A DNA stretch of 64,000 bases, taken from Riptortus pedestris. Lineage: Eukaryota; Arthropoda; Insecta; Hemiptera; Alydidae. The first letter of the stretch is position 1; each line of letters starts with the position of its first letter. Below the pieces are notes generated by a model. It had not been told where the DNA came from and did not search any database. It saw nothing but the letters and a program-made list of their open reading frames with translations. This document shows positions 47,760-59,779 of the stretch, one piece after another. The DNA is taken from positions 84,901,001 to 84,965,000 of the forward strand of contig CM032229.1 of NCBI GenBank assembly GCA_019009955.1, given 5' to 3'. The translations under genes and the position numbers were made by a program.

Positions 47760-49040
47760 TATATGTAATAAAAAACTACTTAAGGATAAAATATTTTACT
47801 AAGGCCTTTCCAAATTCAAAGAATGGCGGAACTCAAGAAGGCACAGGATGCTTTCTCATGTCGCATGGTCTACAAAAGACGAATGCTGATAGGCTCTTTA
47901 ACCAGAAAGATTAAAATAAATTAAATATTCACACTCAAGAATAGGAAAGAATGCAATATCTTTTCTAATTGTTTTGTTTGACGATTTCTAAACGATAGCT
48001 TTTAGACAGTCTTTCCCTCAAACTCCAAAGTGTAATTTCCCGGAATTGAAGAGAATCAAATATTCTGAAAGGTTTGTACTTCCTCCTTGTTTTGAACCTA
48101 TACTTCTGTCTTTTTGCGGGGAATTGGGGAGATGGAGACTTTCAGTTTCTGTTCTAGCCACCTGAATGAAGTGGTTACTGGTTATAAAGAGGTAGCTGGG
48201 GCATGTGAGGTGAGTTCTTGGATTATTAAATGGGTTAGGGAGCAGGCCTTGGGAACGAGGCCAGAGAATAGGGTAACTGGGCTGCACAATTGCCCTCCCA
48301 CGGCATCTAAGCTCTGACCGCGGCTGCCACAAGACATACCTGAAAGCATGTGTTGTTTACTCAATCTACGATGGATGCATGGAGGTAAACTAAAGATATT
48401 GCGGCAATTGTTGATATTTACTCCAATGAATAAGCGATTTTGGGAACAAGAATCTACAGTATAGAAAATATTATTGAATATATCTAGGGACGATCTCCGG
48501 TGGTGAAAGCGTCGAGAGGAGCATCTGATATTTACGAGAACCTTGGATTAGAACGATTTAATCTTTTCATCAGAATGTAAGAAAGGACACCCAAGAACCA
48601 CTCCCAATATGTTAAAGCCAGAATTGTCATTTCGATATGTTGGTCACGAGTCCCCAATCTGGTATAGTCATCAAGATCTTTAAATCAAGAATTTGCAGAC
48701 TACGGAAAACCTGTTCTTACCTGTTATTTAAAGGGGAAGAATCTAGAACCAAATGTTCTCAGGTATCTCAATATGTCATAGCGATCTTTAAAACAAAGTT
48801 CGTAAAAACGTCCTTCAAATTACTAAAAGCAAATTAAACGATGATTATTGGCTTTGGGGTCGTAGTGGTATACCCGTATCTTGCTGGAAATAAATTCTTC
48901 CACGTCTGGGAATGAGAGGTAGAACGTCCCGCTCTATTGATTATGGAATAAAATAACGGATCTTCAACAAAGATTTTTGAGGATTTCAGAAATCAAAATT
49001 AAAGTAGAATGAACGACTAACAACTTTTTGAAATTTTAAA
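47760..49040. other. no gene recognised
   Basis: The segment at about 48010-48340 is less AT-rich and open on both strands (104 codons minus, 67 plus). I do not recognise it. Confidence 0.4.
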
Positions 49041-49627
49041 AAGTCCGTCGCGCTGGGCTGCGTTAACTAAGCAGATTTCTCACGTACGTCACGCATTTAT
49101 CTCAAAAAGTAAATGTTCAATGAGAACAATATTTGATAGTTACGCTTCAAATAAAGTGCTTCATAATATAACAGCTTATTCTTAATATGACATGAATAGA
49201 AGTGGGGGTTTACTGAAGGCCGAAAACTGAAAAATGCGAAAATCCCCGTTAATAATCAACATAGTGAAAAATACGTACATAACAACATTTGTAGAACATT
49301 ACATTTGCAATAAGATTGGTTCTATAAAATATTTCGATACGAAACATAATAATCCCTCTCCCTAATTTCCACTAACTTGCCCCAGGCGTCAACGAACTTG
49401 CCGGATCTTTAGTTTTACATAAGACGTTTAAATATCGAGTTTGGTAACGATCAAATAAAAATGTGACCACTAGACCGTTAACTGACAAATATATACAGTT
49501 TGAATGGCCCCCATTTTCGGCGTCTCCTGGGTGTGATGGATGGTCACTTCAAGATTTTTTTTTTTCAAAAATCGCTTCATACGTACGACCTCAATAGCTG
49601 ATTTTTGTTAAGGAAAATCTGCTAAAA
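49041..49627 (+). repeat. family A repeat, full length, short subfamily, minimal TA tract
   Basis: Left end AGTCCGTCGCGCTGGGCTGCG and AAGCAGATTTCTC; core blocks TTGCAATAAGATTGGTTC, GAACTTGCCGGATCTTTAG and CCACTAGACCGTTAAC; right end CTCAATAGCTGATTTTTGTTAAGG and AAAATCTGCTAAAA. Only TATATAC remains at the microsatellite position (about 49488-49494). Confidence 0.9.
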
Positions 49628-49629
49628 TA

Positions 49630-51426
49630 ATTTATTTTACCATACGGAAAATTCGATTGAAATATATATCTTATTTAATGAAGAGTGAGTGAGTATAAAC
49701 CAGAGCAAATATTACCATCGTGTCGAAATGTCCCCATTTTAAAGGTCCTCTAATAACAACACGGTCTTTTAAGCTTGAAATGACAGCTTGAAAACTGCTA
49801 GAATAGGACTTTTCTATTCCTAAAGGATAAGTGGAATAAAGGTTGAATAGAACTGGCTCCTAATCTCTTGATGTAAGGAAAATTGTTAGTTCCTTGTCCA
49901 GTCGTCTATAACATTTTTCGTAGAAGGAAGTGAAAACTCACGAACACTGTATAGGGGGGAAATCTGATTTCCTATACAAAAATGTTTTCAAATTGTTTCA
50001 ATAAAATGAATAACATGGAAGTTAGAATAATTTAACCAAAAAATATAATAATTAAGAACAGTTATATAGCTAAATTTATATTTATGGTAGTTAACAGGGA
50101 TTTAAGGAACGGAATGACTTTAGAAAGTAGCTTCTTTGGTGTAGTTTGGAAAGTCTGCGATCCAACAAATTTTACCATAGAAGTTAGCATGATTTCTAAT
50201 GCCTGTGACTGCAATATCTCCCTGGAAGAAGAAAAAGAAGTTTGTCGAAATAAACATAAATCAATTAGCAATAGTTATTTCAATAAAACTGTCATGGACG
50301 AGTCCTTTCGTTAGTTCTGAATGAGTACCACCTCCGGTACCAAAGAGGAAGATTTCATTTCACACTAGAGGGTCATTTTAGTATATGAGGTTTTCGTACT
50401 GTATGAAATTGATTCCAGTGTCCTCCCTCTCCCCACCTTCGAATCTGATGTGTCTCTGTCCTTACTGCATAAAAGAGTCAACAGATATATATTCAAGGAC
50501 AGTAGCAATACGGGAACTCCAGTGAAATCCCACCAAACATTGCATCACTTATTTACTAAAGTGACTTCTGACAACATTATCACATAGCTTTCATTAGCTT
50601 CCGATAACAATTTCGCATCCTTCTAACAAACATACGATTTCCAATAATTTTTGGTTTCTAATATCCAAAAAAAAAGTTTGTTTATCTAATATTTAAATTC
50701 GAGTAAAATTTATTCGCTAACAGAACAAGCATCATACAAATGCTGATGTTTATTAGTTTCAAAAATATAGACGTAAAAAAAAATCTGTTGATTCTTTTTG
50801 GCACCTGTATATTAAACCAAGCGAGAAACGAGGACTATGACGAAGTAAGTCCACGAAAATAAAAAGACCGATGGGAGAAATTCCTTGCTCCTTTGTAGGA
50901 GCAGGGTCATTCGTTATCAGGAGAAAGTGGTTATAATGGACTCATAAGTCAAATAGGAACATTACAAATTATTAGCATTAGACGACGTACAATTCTTAGT
51001 ACCAGAAAATTAGATGCAAATACGTTCATTACAAATTCACACAGGAATTTTCTTTGTTATTGAATTTATATTATCGGCTTGAGACAAGAAAAATGCACCT
51101 CTCCTAGAATATTCATTATTTTTAAGATTGTTACATATTAAAAACTTCACAATTTATTTATTGTAGAAGCCAAGTATCGAAGGCAACTTAAATTTTAACA
51201 ATTCTAGGCGAGTCGCCATTAAAACTTGAATGACTGCAAACTATATTTGAATAGAAGACAAAAAAATATAAAAGGACTTTTAATAAGGAAATTAACAATA
51301 AAATCTTGTTTTAAAATTCTGTTGTTTCTTTTCTGTATTCATCTTCAACATAGTTCTTTAAAGTAGATTGCTCAACAAGAAATAAACCTTGAAACAATAT
51401 ATATGGAATAAACCATTCAAAGACCA

Positions 51427-51488
<62 letters not shown>

Positions 51489-52870
51489 GTAATTAAAAGT
51501 ATTCGAATATATTTGCTAAGTATATTCGCACGATATTTGCTAATTATGTTATGGAACCACAGTTAAATGGGAGTGACTAGTTATTCAATTTATCATGAAT
51601 AATGAAGGTACTCCTATTAATATGAGAGTTAAATAAATATCTTTTAATTTAGGTGTAGCTCTGTTGTCGGGTAATACTGTAAACAAAAATAAGGTCAATT
51701 TTTTAGTATATGGGCTGAACAAAAATAACCTTTGGGGAGATCATTTTTTTATATTATTCTTTCTCGATCTAAGCAATGAAAACCTGGACACAAAATTTTC
51801 AATTTACAGCTGCAGAGTGGGCCGTTTAAAATATTTCTCTTTACGAAAGAGCTGTAGGTCTAGTGGCATTTATACTCGTAATCTAGACTAGAAGATAATT
51901 TTCTTTTTGATGCCCTGTTTTTATCGATAACAAAAATACTACATCTTCCAAATTTGAATACAAACAGATGTACATGTTTTCCAATCTTGTAGATAGATAT
52001 AAGGTTGGTCAACCAAAAAAGGTGGCTAAGGTGGAAGGGCGTTTGTAATAGGGGAACACCAATTTGCGAGTTTCCCTGTCATAAGAAGGGATTCTAATAT
52101 TTATAGGACCGTTATTATCATAAAAAAAGGACAAATAGTTCAACATGTTTAAGTCGCTCATTCGTAGTAACACAATTTGCTTAGAGTCCCCACCCCGTGT
52201 TGAATTTGGCCTTAATGTTTGTGAAATTCTTTTTACTCAATAGTTTGTTTATTTTTTTAGAGTAAGAGTCCATGTTTGAATTCACAGATTTGCACCAGCC
52301 AATTAATTGCAGGTCTTAGCTTTAGTGAGTTTCTACTGCATTAATAAAATAGGCGGTGGATTTGATTTGCGCCAGACAGCTAGTGAGAATTTGCTTTGAG
52401 ATCCTAATGGGGCTAGGGTGGATTCCTCCCGGGTGAAAGTGAGACTAACCGTTATAGCTGAGATCTGCCCAAGCACGGCCTTTATTATACTCTGGCGGTC
52501 TTTCTCTCAAATCCATACCATCCCCTCCATATAACCTATATCTCGGCTACTCCAACATCCTCTTCATCAGGCTGTCATTCCTCCGGCTACTTGTGTTTTC
52601 AAGTATCGTACGATATCCCCGGCATTTCATCCGAAACTTCTAGCTTTTAGTTAAGATGCCAGTTAACCGTCCAAGATCAACAAAAACTATTTTCTTCCAC
52701 TTTTCATTTTTCCTCAGGGAAGAGGTTTAAGACAGTGATCAACACACTTCTTGCATTGAATAACAAGTTATAAGAACTACCAAATTGGTACAAATCTATT
52801 TCAATTGAATAAGAATGTGACGATTTTATATTTCGCAAAAAAATATATTGTTTTAGTTTTATGCTTCAAT
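49630..52870. other. no gene recognised
   Basis: AT-rich, with the TA microsatellite at 51430-51484. Overlapping frames at 50062-50314 on both strands and at 51664-51891 (+) are unrecognised. The segment at 52310-52570 is less AT-rich without a readable frame. Confidence 0.45.
51430..51484. repeat. (TA)n microsatellite
   Basis: About 54 uninterrupted bases of TA. Confidence 0.95.
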
Positions 52871-52872
52871 AC

Positions 52873-53031
52873 TCATCTTCTGCCATACAAGTCTTCTTTT
52901 TTTGCTTTCCTACTAGCATGCACCATGTTCTTCATCCATTGACGATTTCTGACATTCTTTCGACACAAAGAAGCTGGCATTGTAGGTGTTTGTGAACTTG
53001 GTTTTAGAGGAATACGATTTATTCCAGTCAT
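52873..53031 (-). other. coding-like 52-codon frame, possible terminal exon
   Basis: ATG at 53031 and TGA at 52873-52875. The frame contains MTGINRIPLKPSSQTPTMPA, RKNVRNRQWMKNMVHASRK and KKEDLYGRR. The composition (basic, with Trp, Met and His) looks like real protein. A plausible acceptor (TTGTGTACTAG|AC) precedes the ATG by two bases. It lies about 0.3 kb downstream, on the same strand, of the exon-like segment at 53324-53437, so the two could belong to one gene. No family recognised. Confidence 0.4.
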
Positions 53032-53323
53032 GTCTAGTACACAATTTTGTGATAATGTAAATCACAAGCCATTTGAATCCATTTTCAAGTGATTCGTAGG
53101 TTCGTGTTTATCAAAAGTTTAAAAATGTGTTATATCTTATGATTCTTTAGTAAACCATTTCACCCCTCCTAAAGTTTTAAGAAGGTCTTAAACCCCTTTA
53201 AAACTCGGAAAAAGAAAAAGAGATGTGTTAAAGAAAAGGGTAGCGAATCGGCAATTTCATGGAACCTCTTGCCCATGAATACACATATGAGTATACTTTT
53301 ACAAACTTACACATTCACTTTTT

Positions 53324-53437
53324 TAATTATTTTCCACCAAATTATGTCCCATTGAATGTAAACCACTTTCAGACAATGTACATTCTTGAAGGGGAATCTC
53401 CATTTCTGTTCCATCAAATATTTGTATCTGAGCCAAC
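53324..53437 (-). other. coding-like segment after a good acceptor, possible exon
   Basis: On the minus strand a strong acceptor (GGGTTTGTATTTCAG|G) opens a frame reading LAQIQIFDGTEMEIPLQECT then LSESGLHSMGHNLVENN and a TAA. The acidic and polar composition and the polypyrimidine tract suggest a genuine exon end or terminal exon. I cannot name the family and found no upstream exon that clearly joins it. Confidence 0.4.
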
Positions 53438-53694
53438 CTGAAATACAAACCCACTACTATGAGCAGACAACCTTTACCGAGTAACTGATCCTTTTGTGCT
53501 AGGTATACTTTTTTGACGGATGTAAATTGGAGGGATGAGATCGTGAAAGGGCGAGAGGTCATATCTCGCTAACCCCCAATACATATTCAATGAGGTACCT
53601 ACTTGCTATGACTGGTCTGAGCCGCCTTCTTCCATGACTCCAAAGCAGCAGTAGCCTCCCTGTCCCTACCTCGCTGGTCAGCCCATCAGGATTC

Positions 53695-53722
53695 GGGGGC
53701 GTAGCTCAGCAGTATCCGCTCT
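53695..53722 (+). other. tRNA-Ala-like 5' end (pseudo-tRNA or SINE head)
   Basis: GGGGGCGTAGCTCAGCAGTA is nearly the 5' end of eukaryotic tRNA-Ala (acceptor strand, A box). It is not followed by a matching anticodon arm, B box or acceptor complement, so it is a truncated tRNA pseudogene or a repeat head, or chance. Confidence 0.35.
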
Positions 53723-53729
53723 CTTATAG

Positions 53730-56700
53730 TACAGGCCAATGCCTCCATAATACTACGCTAGAGTATTTCTTTTTAATGTCAACTTCCGGAGGAAATGAAC
53801 ACATATATGTGCGAATTTATAAATAGAGCATCTTAATAATTATACATTTTTTTATGATGTTTGGATTTCAATAAAATGCATACTCTTGGAATCATAGAAA
53901 TAAAATCATTGGAAAAAATGAAATATCTGAAATTTGTCTCTTCGCGTATAGATTGGAAATCAGATCTTAGAAATAGTATTCGTCATTAATTTATATAACA
54001 GAAAACTGATTCACCTGATAGAGACAAGAATCAGGAAAATGTTTTGTATTTAAAAAAAACAAAAAACAAGGATTCTAGGCCTTAGGAAACCTTTCAACAT
54101 TTGATGAAATTCGCAGGAGATATTCCAGGAAGGAGGTTTACAAGACGAATATTGTCATATTGTTAACATGAAAAATAATAGCGCGATGGGAAGTAATGAT
54201 TATTTTTAATAATTTCAATGAGATAAAATCGAAGAGAGACTATCATACTTCAAAATACTAGATTCTGCAAGTGAGCTTAGGGAGCTAGAGGCTTCGGAAG
54301 GAGTAGACAACTCTTGAACTCACCGGCAGTACCAATTCCAAATTGCTAAATTCAACTCCTTCCATATATTTAGCCCTTGACGTAGATCTTTAGTACTGAG
54401 CAATCATCGGAGCATGAAGCTTAGTAGTTGAATATCTTCCTTTCTCATCTTCTCCTCCGGTGATAGTTCTTAATTGATGCGGCATGGTATAATGTCGAGA
54501 GTGGGTGGGTTTGGAATGCGAAATTGGAATCTTTCATTTTAATTGTTCATCATCAATTTGTTGTTGATCATTATTAAATGAGATTAACTAATTCAAAAAC
54601 TCATAGCTGGAGATATTTTTATATTAATTTGCATATTTTATTTTTTTATAGTATTGCTCTAATTGCTGGTTACTTTTATTGATAAGTTGAATCTGTTGAA
54701 TTTTAGTATTAATTGTTGTAACTACCTTGTACCATAGGACTACCAATGGTCGTTTGACAGTTGGAAAGTTAGCTTCTGTAATACATTGCTGTGGTTTTGG
54801 CAATATTTATCATTTCCCTTATAGAGATTATTATCATTTTACATAAAAAGAGGAAAACACACAAATTACAAAAAACAATACATTTTTATTTTTTTTTATC
54901 TGAGGCCCATTTAATTCATACCACGGCTTTGTCAACGCGCGGGCCGTCAAGCCACGCGAGGCGGTACAGACAGTTCCCCCCTCGCTGAACTGAGAGTTCT
55001 ATTTTGAGGGGTTTTGTGGACTTTTTTGGTGGTGAATTGTAGAACTCTTAAGGTAGGTTTCCCGGCAACGGGCAGTTACCGGGTGGGATTGTAAGGATAG
55101 GAGAAAAACAACATTCTGTGTAAATAAATGCTGTATAGTGTAGAGTTGGCAGAAGAGATGGATGTGACGGAAGACTAGCTGAGGCTAGGAGATATTATCT
55201 GCGGAATAAAATGGTGGCAGACACAGCCCTACAAGTACAATAGTGGTAAGTAGACAGTTATAACATTTATTTTAAAAATCTTTTTTTTTTTTTAATGTAT
55301 AGAAATGCAACTTATGGTTATGGGAACCTATAATGTTAATCATTATTATACTACAGGAAATAGTAATAGGATGAACTTTCGGATTTATTAGATGACGTAT
55401 GTAAAGTAAAATCTTCCCTTTTATTTAATTTCAAAGCATTTAAAAAAAATATTGAGTAAGTTTTCAAAACCATCTTTATAATTTATTAATATTATTGTTC
55501 TTTTGTTTAGCATTGCTATATAAATATTTTAATTTTAAATAATAAAAATAACATATTTTAGAGTATACTTTAAGTGAATTGTATATTAAACAAGATATTA
55601 ATATTAAATATTATTTTAACAGAAAAAGTAAATGATTGAGTGAGTGTGTGTGTCTGTGAGGCGCACGTGCGTTTATGACTGCATAAAAAAATATCAACAC
55701 CTATTTTACGCTGGTGAGGTTATTTAAGACGAGTGATCTAATCTACTACCGTCATCTTCTAGCTCCGGGAACTAAGGATTTTATATATAGAGCTCATTAA
55801 TAAATCTAACTACCGGAGAGAATCGAACTCACTACTTTTAGGACAATTAAGGCAAACGCATAAACCACACTTCTAGATTTCTAGAAACATTACTGTGAAG
55901 TATACCTTAAATAAATATTCTTATTATTTTTAATTTCTAAAACAATTAGTTTTGAGATAGCAAACTAGATTTTGCTTTGAAAAGTAGCTTGTTGCGATAC
56001 GAAATTATAATACTTCTCAAGTTGCAATAATGAAATGGCATGGTGTGAAAATAGCAGGATTACATAACTAAAAATGATTTTGAATATGTTAATTTGAAAT
56101 GAATGTAACAAACGGGCAATTAACCTGACCATCGAAGGGGTAGAATTGTTCTGGATATAATTTGGAATGCGCATATCATGTCAGGTTCTAATGGCATCCT
56201 CCCTCATCGTTATGAGATGTGATGAGGCATATGACTCCGTTGTGCAATATAAGGAACTATCAGAAATGATGCACAACCATTAAAGCGTATGCTCTTTAAG
56301 GGAATAATGTCTCTCTTCATTACTTCATCATATCCCCATTTTTCCAAAAAGGTACAGACATATTTTGCTGAAATCGATTTTTTTTCTAGATAGAATTTCA
56401 AGTTTCACTTCCGATTACTAATCGCGAAATGGAACTTCATCAGCATTACATGAGAATCCTTCAATGAAATCGAGACAATTTGTTAACTGTATTAAAGGAA
56501 TGAATATTGTCCACACGAGTTACTTTATATTTCATTGATATAAAGGGAGTGCGTAATGATGACATTCACAATTTTTAAAACAATCAGAAACACAAACGTA
56601 ATTTCTCTTCAATTATAGATTCATCAATGTCCAATTTTATTAAGAAATGAATGTATGTATTAATTTTTGGCTGGAGGAGGCACATACGAGATTACGAAGG

Positions 56701-57640
56701 ACACGTGCAAAAGTATCGTGTAAAGCTGACGTCATTCCCCGGCTAAATTACCTTCCCCATTTTTGTGAGGCGTACTACCTCAAGGTTTTGTGAGTCTGGT
56801 GATTCTTGTCAGAATATCAACATTTTTGATGATGAGTTGATCCATACAGTTAGTTGAAATAAAAAGTTGTTTTAACAAAAAAAAAATATTTATTTAGATT
56901 CTTTGTAATTTAAATATCGTCCAATAGCTACATATGTATTAGAATTGAACCTCCGTATTGAATACGTTTATAATTCGTTTTTATTCAATATATTTTGTGC
57001 CAAAACATTTAAAACTTTAATATAATTTAATGTAAAATTGTTTCTAATTGTAATTATTTCTCATTGTTAATGTGGTTAGTCAAACTAATAACAGTTAATT
57101 TATTAACAATGTTGTTTCATTTAGCGAATTCCCTTTTGAAAGGAGCTGGCAGTCAATATGAAGATATCTAAGTTTGAAATTATTTCATCCTAAAGAAGGC
57201 TGTTCCCTTCTATTTCTTAGTACACTTTGTTTTCTCAAAAATTGAGGAAATATTTATCATTTGACTTCCGGTTCTCATTAGTTTTGATTTAATTTGCAAA
57301 TTCTTTTTCATAATTATAACATTAAAAAGCTATGCCGAGTGAAAGGCGAAAGGCGAAACCTGTTTTATCTGAACGAAGGGTGTGTCTGGCTTTGCCCATG
57401 TACAAAATGAAGGTGTGACCGCTGATGAGCAAGGCTGGATGAAAGTGTACTTTAATTCAAACAATCCTAGTACTAATATAATAGTACTTCGCTCATACTA
57501 ACAAGTTGAAAGTAGTTTTAATTAAAAAGAAAAAATAGTATCTATCGCAATAAATAATTATTGCATAAGGAAAATAAAATAATAATTAGCAAAAATAATA
57601 AATTCAATTATAACCGCTTCTTTCTGAGACTATTTACAAA
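53730..57640. other. mostly non-coding; possible decayed SINE and one exon-like frame
   Basis: At 55755-55880 a minus-strand SINE derivative may exist: GAGAATCGAACTCACTAC is the complement of a B box, with weak body similarity. At 56210-56401 (-) the frame AKYVCTFLEKWGYDEVMKRD follows an acceptor-like GATTTCAG, but I do not recognise it. The remainder is AT-rich without features. Confidence 0.3.
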
Positions 57641-57641
57641 A

Positions 57642-58038
57642 ACGTCCTCCACGCAAGGGCTGCGTTAAATAAGGAAATATCTAAAAGTCCAATGAAAAAA
57701 ATATTTGGTATTTAGGCTTTAAATACTGTGCTTCATAATATAACAGCCTATTGTTATTATGACATGAGTAGGAATGGGGGTTTACTGAAGACCGAAGACT
57801 AAAAAAATGCAAATATCTTGGTTAATAATCAAGATAATGAAACAATGTTTATAACAACATTTATAGAACATTACATTTGCAATAAGATTGATTCTATACA
57901 AATCATCCATCGGACGCATAATAACGGAGATATTTCGATAATTCCCACTCTGCCCCCCCCCTCTTACTGGACGGTTTTTAGACGTTAACGAACTTGATCT
58001 TCATTTTTATGTGCCCAAAGCAAGCAGATTTTCCACAT
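57642..58038 (+). repeat. family A repeat, 3'-truncated
   Basis: Starts ACGTCCTCCACGCAAGGGCTGCG, runs through GGGGGTTTACTGAAGACCG, TTGCAATAAGATTGATTC, the C-rich block and TTAACGAACTTGATCTTCATT. It then breaks and ends with AAGCAGATTTTCCACATG, which is left-end sequence again, so this copy is rearranged. The TA array and palindromic end are absent. Confidence 0.85.
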
Positions 58039-58039
58039 G

Positions 58040-59300
58040 TTGAAAAACGACACGTGGATGGTTCCACTAGTTATTCAATGACCGAAAGTTATATTATCAC
58101 AGCTTACATGTCTGATAATATCTGGACCAATATGATTTCTACTTGAGGGTCTAGAGCTGTTCTGCGGTCAGGTGAAGGAGGCACGTGGGCAGTTCTGTGG
58201 GCGACACTTCTTGCTAAACCTCTTCACACCTACATCAATTCGCACCAATATCTATTATAAAGGTTTACTGTCATAATGTCAAGAGTCTTATCGTACAACT
58301 TGTCTTGTATTCTGAAAGAAGTGACTGATTTATCATTATCCTAACAGATGTTTGTTGCTTTTACGGTATGAATAATAATGGAAAGTATAACGGTCGCTGC
58401 AGGAAACCAAGGTTGCTAATTTATATAGAGTGAAAAGGTCCATTGCTATGTGGCAAGGTCGGGTGAGTTTTAACAAGGATTACATTGGAGAACCCCAGGA
58501 ATCATTTTCGGAGCTGTAAAAAAAATCCTTAATATTTTGGAATGCATCTTTAATTATTAAAATACAATTTGGACCAGTTTTTGGAGTAAAGTGTGAAGGG
58601 GGGAGGCGGTAAAGCTCTGGCCTACTGTGCTAGAAATTGCAAGTTAAACACCAAGATTCTATTCTAAATTTTACTCGGGAACTGACTCTGGACTTCCATC
58701 GGCTCAAATGGAGGAGACGAACTTTAATTGGCAGCAGCTAATGCAGCACGCTGGACACTGAACTCCTACCAAAGCCGGCTGACAGGCCTTGGTTTTGCAC
58801 GAGCTGTCGATCTCACGATTATTATTATTTTATTTTTTTAGTATAGCTGCAATTGTGATTATCTATATTATTTTGCAAAATTATTCTTAACTTCTAAATT
58901 TGACAATATATATTTTAGCAAATTTATGCAAGTTTACTGCATAATTACGATTTACAGAAAAGTTCAGACAAATACTTCAGCATTTGAATATGCCTAATCA
59001 CGTTTCTTGATCCCGATTAGAAATGGGTTTCTTTTCCATGTTTACTTGATATGATGACAACATTAACAACCAAAAGACTAATAAGTATCTTGGGAAAATG
59101 ATTTTTTTCCTAGAGTTGGCTCTCTACTTTTGCCTTAGGGTACGACAGCCTGCTGTATATCGTTTCTCGTGCTTTTGTAGTTGACCTACATTATGTGAAG
59201 GAACAACCCTACAAGTCTTTGTCATCCTTAGTGAATTTTCGAGAATCTGGGGACTTACTTGTTAGAGACTACATAAATACGCGTATTCAAATTAAAAAAA
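58040..59300. other. no gene recognised
   Basis: AT-rich with a less AT-rich, repeat-like stretch at about 58590-58815 (GGCGGTAAAGCTCTGGCC, TGGAGGAGACGAAC). No second copy was found in the window. Confidence 0.4.
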
Positions 59301-59306
59301 AGTCAA

Positions 59307-59520
59307 GGGGCTCAGGTTAGCCATGTGAGTTAAATCATTGACTTTGATCTCACAAATCTAGAGTGGCGAGTTCGATTCCCACCTGGGCCAGAGGAATTAA
59401 TTTAGTGACGGAATTCATTAAATAAAATCCATAGTCCCACCATGGCTAGAAAAGGGTGGTAACCTGTAGATAACCCGCCCCAATTACCTTAGTTGCAAAA
59501 AGTAGACGTTAACAAATAAT
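59307..59520 (+). mobile_element. tRNA-derived SINE, plus orientation
   Basis: Begins GGGGCTCAGGTTAGCCATGT, has the B box GAGTTCGATTCCCACC (59359-59374), the body TTTAGTGACGGAATTCATT, CCACCATGGCTAGAAAAGGG, AGATAACCCGCCCC and the end AAAAAGTAGACGTTAACAAAT. It closely resembles the 25109 copy, but the stretch around CTCACATGG has lost several bases. Confidence 0.9.
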
Positions 59521-59565
59521 TTAATTTTTAAAAAAAGTCAACGATTAATAGGTAGTGGATTTTTC

Positions 59566-59775
59566 TTAACACATTATCTGCGGATTGGGGTAGTTGACCC
59601 CTTGGTATGGTCTTCAATTCTATTTTATATTTAAACAATCTCTTAGGACATTCTATCTAAACAATTCATAATAGGTTGAGTGAATTCGTACCCGAAATAT
59701 GTGAAATGTCCAACAGGTTCAACAAAACATTCATTTGAAAACTATAGGAAATCGCGTCACCAGTTAACGTGTTAG
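59566..59775. mobile_element. 210-bp TTAA-type MITE (piggyBac-like)
   Basis: Left end TTAACACATTATCTGCGG; right end CCAGTTAACGTGTTAG, whose complement CTAACACGTTAACTGG matches the left at about 12 of 15 positions. The TTAA at the left and TTAG at the right suggest a TTAA target duplication with one substitution, the target of piggyBac elements. No coding capacity. It lies 45 bases beyond the SINE. Confidence 0.55.
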
Positions 59776-59779
59776 TCTA

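Noticed and set aside
53695..53722. Candidate functional tRNA-Ala gene
   Set aside because: Only the 5' acceptor and D-arm-like part is present; there is no anticodon arm, B box or complementary 3' acceptor strand in register.
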